From: Candidatus Woykebacteria bacterium RBG_13_40_15
GTDB taxonomy: Bacteria; Patescibacteriota; Microgenomatia; Woykebacterales; RBG-16-39-9b
Direction: 5' to 3'
Length of the DNA stretch: 32,058 nt
Assembly: GCA_001816655.1 (NCBI GenBank)
Contig: MHCP01000019.1
Span: forward strand, 1 to 32,058
The notes beneath the pieces are model-generated. The model did no database searches, was not told where the DNA came from, and saw nothing but the letters and a program-made list of their open reading frames with translations. This document shows positions 30,490-32,058 of this stretch, piece by piece. Every line of letters begins with the position of its first letter. Position 1 is the first letter of the stretch. The position numbers and the translations under genes were made by a program.

Positions 30490-31291
30490 ATTATTGGATG
30501 GTAAAAAAGTTTCAGAGATTATTCTTGAAGGCCTGGCTAAAAAAATTGCCAAAATGCAAAAAAAACCAAACCTAACGGCTATTTTGGTTGGGGAAGATAC
30601 TGCTAGCGAAATTTATGTAGGGCAAAAAGAAAAAGTGGCCAATAAAATCGGTATAAACTTCAATCTAATAAAAAAACCAGGCAACACCTCTCAAATTGAA
30701 CTTGAGACTTTAATCGATAGCTTAAATAAAGACCCAAAGGTGCAAGGAATTATTGTCCAGAAACCCCTCCCAAGCAAGCTTGAATCGGATAAAATTGATC
30801 TTTTAATTGATCCCAAAAAGGATGTTGATGGGCTGAATCCCATTTCAGAATTTACTCCAGCAACGACAAGAGGAATAATAGAGCTTTTAAACTTCTATAA
30901 AATAAAAATTGAAGCTAAAAGAGTAGTTGTAATTGGGATAAGTAAACTCGTTGGGTTGCCTACAGCTCTAGAATTTCTAAATAAAAACGCCACGGTTAGC
31001 ATTTGCCACATAAAGACCCCTAAATTAGTGACTGAAACTAAGCAAGCGGATATTTTAGTAGTAGCAGCGGGACACTCAAATCTAATTTCCGCCAACATGG
31101 TGAAAAAGGGGGCTGTAGTAATTGATGTTGGAATAAATAGGATAGAAAAGAGGGGCAAGATAAAATTAGTTGGTGATGTTGATTTCCAGGCCGTTTCTAA
31201 AATAGCTAGTTTCGTTACCCCAGTCCCTGGAGGTGTTGGGCCAATGACTGTTGCTGGATTAATGCAAAACCTAATTGAAACCACCTCGTAG
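30479..31291 (+). CDS. folD: FolD, methylene-THF dehydrogenase/cyclohydrolase
   Basis: A bifunctional enzyme of one-carbon metabolism converting 5,10-methylene-THF to 10-formyl-THF with NADP. 270 aa, a little under the usual 285. SEIYVGQKEKVANKIGI has the catalytic Tyr and Lys; IVQKPLP, KDVDGLNP, GISKLVGLPTA (nucleotide site) and PVPGGVGPMTVAGLMQN are intact. The ATG overlaps the SRPBCC gene end; GGAGAAAAC lies just upstream. Confidence 0.94.
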   Translation: MTAELLDGKKVSEIILEGLAKKIAKMQKKPNLTAILVGEDTASEIYVGQKEKVANKIGINFNLIKKPGNTSQIELETLIDSLNKDPKVQGIIVQKPLPSKLESDKIDLLIDPKKDVDGLNPISEFTPATTRGIIELLNFYKIKIEAKRVVVIGISKLVGLPTALEFLNKNATVSICHIKTPKLVTETKQADILVVAAGHSNLISANMVKKGAVVIDVGINRIEKRGKIKLVGDVDFQAVSKIASFVTPVPGGVGPMTVAGLMQNLIETTS

Positions 31292-31324
31292 TGCTTTTTC
31301 CCAATAGATCAATAAATTAACCGC

Positions 31325-31353
31325 TTGACTTTTGATATTTACGTAGTTAATAG
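31325..31353 (+). promoter_or_regulatory. Promoter of the GC-rich folded segment
   Basis: TTGACT (31325-31330), 17 nt, TAATAG (31348-31353). No credible gene start follows, so an RNA product near 31360 onward is suggested. Confidence 0.55.
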
Positions 31354-31359
31354 TTAAAT

Positions 31360-31680
31360 TACAGAAAGAAACTTGGGAGATTTCAGACTCCGGAGGGTCC
31401 AAGTCAAGGTGCTACCCCATTGAGCCCCTCTACCGGCGGGGAAGAAGGGCCACCAGTGGTATTTGTACCTGGGAGACGCCAAGTCTTCCCTTGGACCTAG
31501 GAATGGCCTCAGGAGGAGATTTAGGATCCTAGGGAAAAGGGACTCCGACAAACTTCCTGAGGTCGAAAACAACGCGCCGCAAGACGTTAGAGATAGAAGG
31601 TCTGAGAGAGGGGTTGGGAAACTCAGATCTTATGGGAAGAGATTCAGGCCGCCGATAACCCTCTGGTCGGTGGCCTTCCG
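31360..31680 (+). ncRNA. Candidate structured RNA of about 320 nt, family unknown
   Basis: GC-rich, in the 394-nt gap between folD and the Clp gene. Long stems are seen: GGTCCAAG (31396-31403) with CTTGGACC (31490-31497); GGGAGAC (31471-31477) with GTCTTCCC (31483-31490); GGCCTCAGGA (31505-31514) with TCCTGAGGTC (31555-31564), including a G-T pair; and a final hairpin AGGCCGCCGA (31646-31655) with TCGGTGGCCT (31667-31676). The 73-aa plus frame from TTG 31463 lacks a Shine-Dalgarno and looks like a by-product. RNase P, tmRNA and SRP RNA signatures were looked for and not found. Confidence 0.5.
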
Positions 31681-31685
31681 TTAGG

Positions 31686-32058
31686 TTAAGGAATTTCAAA
31701 CACAATCCTACTATTTTTGAGTTTTGCGATTACTTTGTCGCCAGCCTTTATTTGCCCCTCAACAATTTGCATTGCCAGCTCGTCTAGAATTTCGCTCCGG
31801 ATAGCTCGTTTTAGAGGGCGGGCACCCCAGACAGGATCAAAACCTTCAGAGGCGATTTTTTCTACAACACCTTTATCGACCTTTAACGTAATTTCCTTTT
31901 CCTTAAATCTCGCGATTACTTTATCCAATTGTAACTGCGTTATTTTAATAATTTCTTCTTTTCCAAGAGGATTAAAAATAACTATTTCATCAACCCTGTT
32001 CAAAAATTCCGGCCTAAAGGATTTTCTTACTAAACTCATCAACTCCTCCCGGTCAATA
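31686..32058 (-). CDS. ClpB/ClpC-type AAA+ chaperone, C-terminal part (cut by window)
   Basis: The frame is open to the window edge on its 5' side; about 124 residues are visible. FRPEFLNRVDEIVIFNPL (sensor/Arg-finger region), GFDPVWGARPLKRAIRSEI (sensor 2) and the beta-rich end of the D2 small domain are clear. ClpB disaggregase and ClpC cannot be separated from this piece. The TAA stop lies just beyond a strong hairpin (31646-31676), which would follow it on the minus strand. Confidence 0.9.
   Translation of the reverse strand, partial: IDREELMSLVRKSFRPEFLNRVDEIVIFNPLGKEEIIKITQLQLDKVIARFKEKEITLKVDKGVVEKIASEGFDPVWGARPLKRAIRSEILDELAMQIVEGQIKAGDKVIAKLKNSRIVFEIP

Noticed and set aside
31360-31680. 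RNase P RNA, tmRNA or SRP RNA
   Set aside because: The GAGGAAAGTCC, tRNA-like CCA end and GGAAGCAGC-type signatures are absent on both strands.
31463-31684. 73-aa protein from TTG 31463
   Set aside because: No Shine-Dalgarno, low-complexity basic content, and the DNA is better explained by long base-paired stems.

Overview
The window looks like chromosome from a Candidate Phyla Radiation (Patescibacteria) bacterium, most like the Microgenomates side. This is inferred from AT-rich genes, very tight packing, many start codons placed 4-12 nt after a -10 box (leaderless mRNAs), small palindromic elements inserted in frame in housekeeping genes, and gene families common in that group. TGA behaves as a stop.

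Layout. 1-4.2 kb: end of a large membrane protein, a GC-rich two-gene island of unknown function, a VanY-type carboxypeptidase and a PAP2 membrane phosphatase. 4.2-10.9 kb: iron-sulfur assembly genes (sufC, sufB, sufS, sufU, a ferredoxin, a VIT1/CCC1-type metal transporter, a lone receiver protein, a SufT-like protein), then a CvpA-CAP fusion; no sufD is present. 10.9-14.6 kb: a candidate small RNA, a tRNA-Lys-like gene interrupted by 151 nt that contain a whole tRNA-Ile(UAU), a DUF6941-like gene, a tyrosine recombinase, a DivIC/FtsB-like gene, an odd initiator tRNA, a Nudix hydrolase and tRNA-Met. 14.6-22.3 kb: cupin, tRNA-binding protein, pilin-like protein, trpS, ftsH, a GC-rich xerD-type recombinase, and polA without a 3'-5' exonuclease domain.

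22.3-24.4 kb is the most striking part: a 545-aa Cas12f (Cas14)-like effector, then a tracrRNA-like segment whose first hairpin resembles that of Un1Cas12f1, then a minimal array (two repeats, one 35-nt spacer) whose repeat ends in GGAATGCAAC. No cas1, cas2 or cas4 is present. 24.7-32 kb: a GC-rich alpha/beta hydrolase, a beta-propeller/Ig/LPETG/sortase fusion protein, fpg (mutM), a glycosyltransferase with an overlapping leader peptide, an SRPBCC protein, folD, a GC-rich strongly folded RNA-like segment, and the 3' end of a ClpB/ClpC gene.

Native AT-rich genes tend to have TTGACT-17-TANNNT promoters and no Shine-Dalgarno. Genes in the GC-rich islands (about 1.7-2.45, 18.95-19.93 and 24.66-25.6 kb) have clear Shine-Dalgarno sequences, longer leaders and strong terminators, which suggests a separate origin. 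All names come from reading motifs; no database search was possible.
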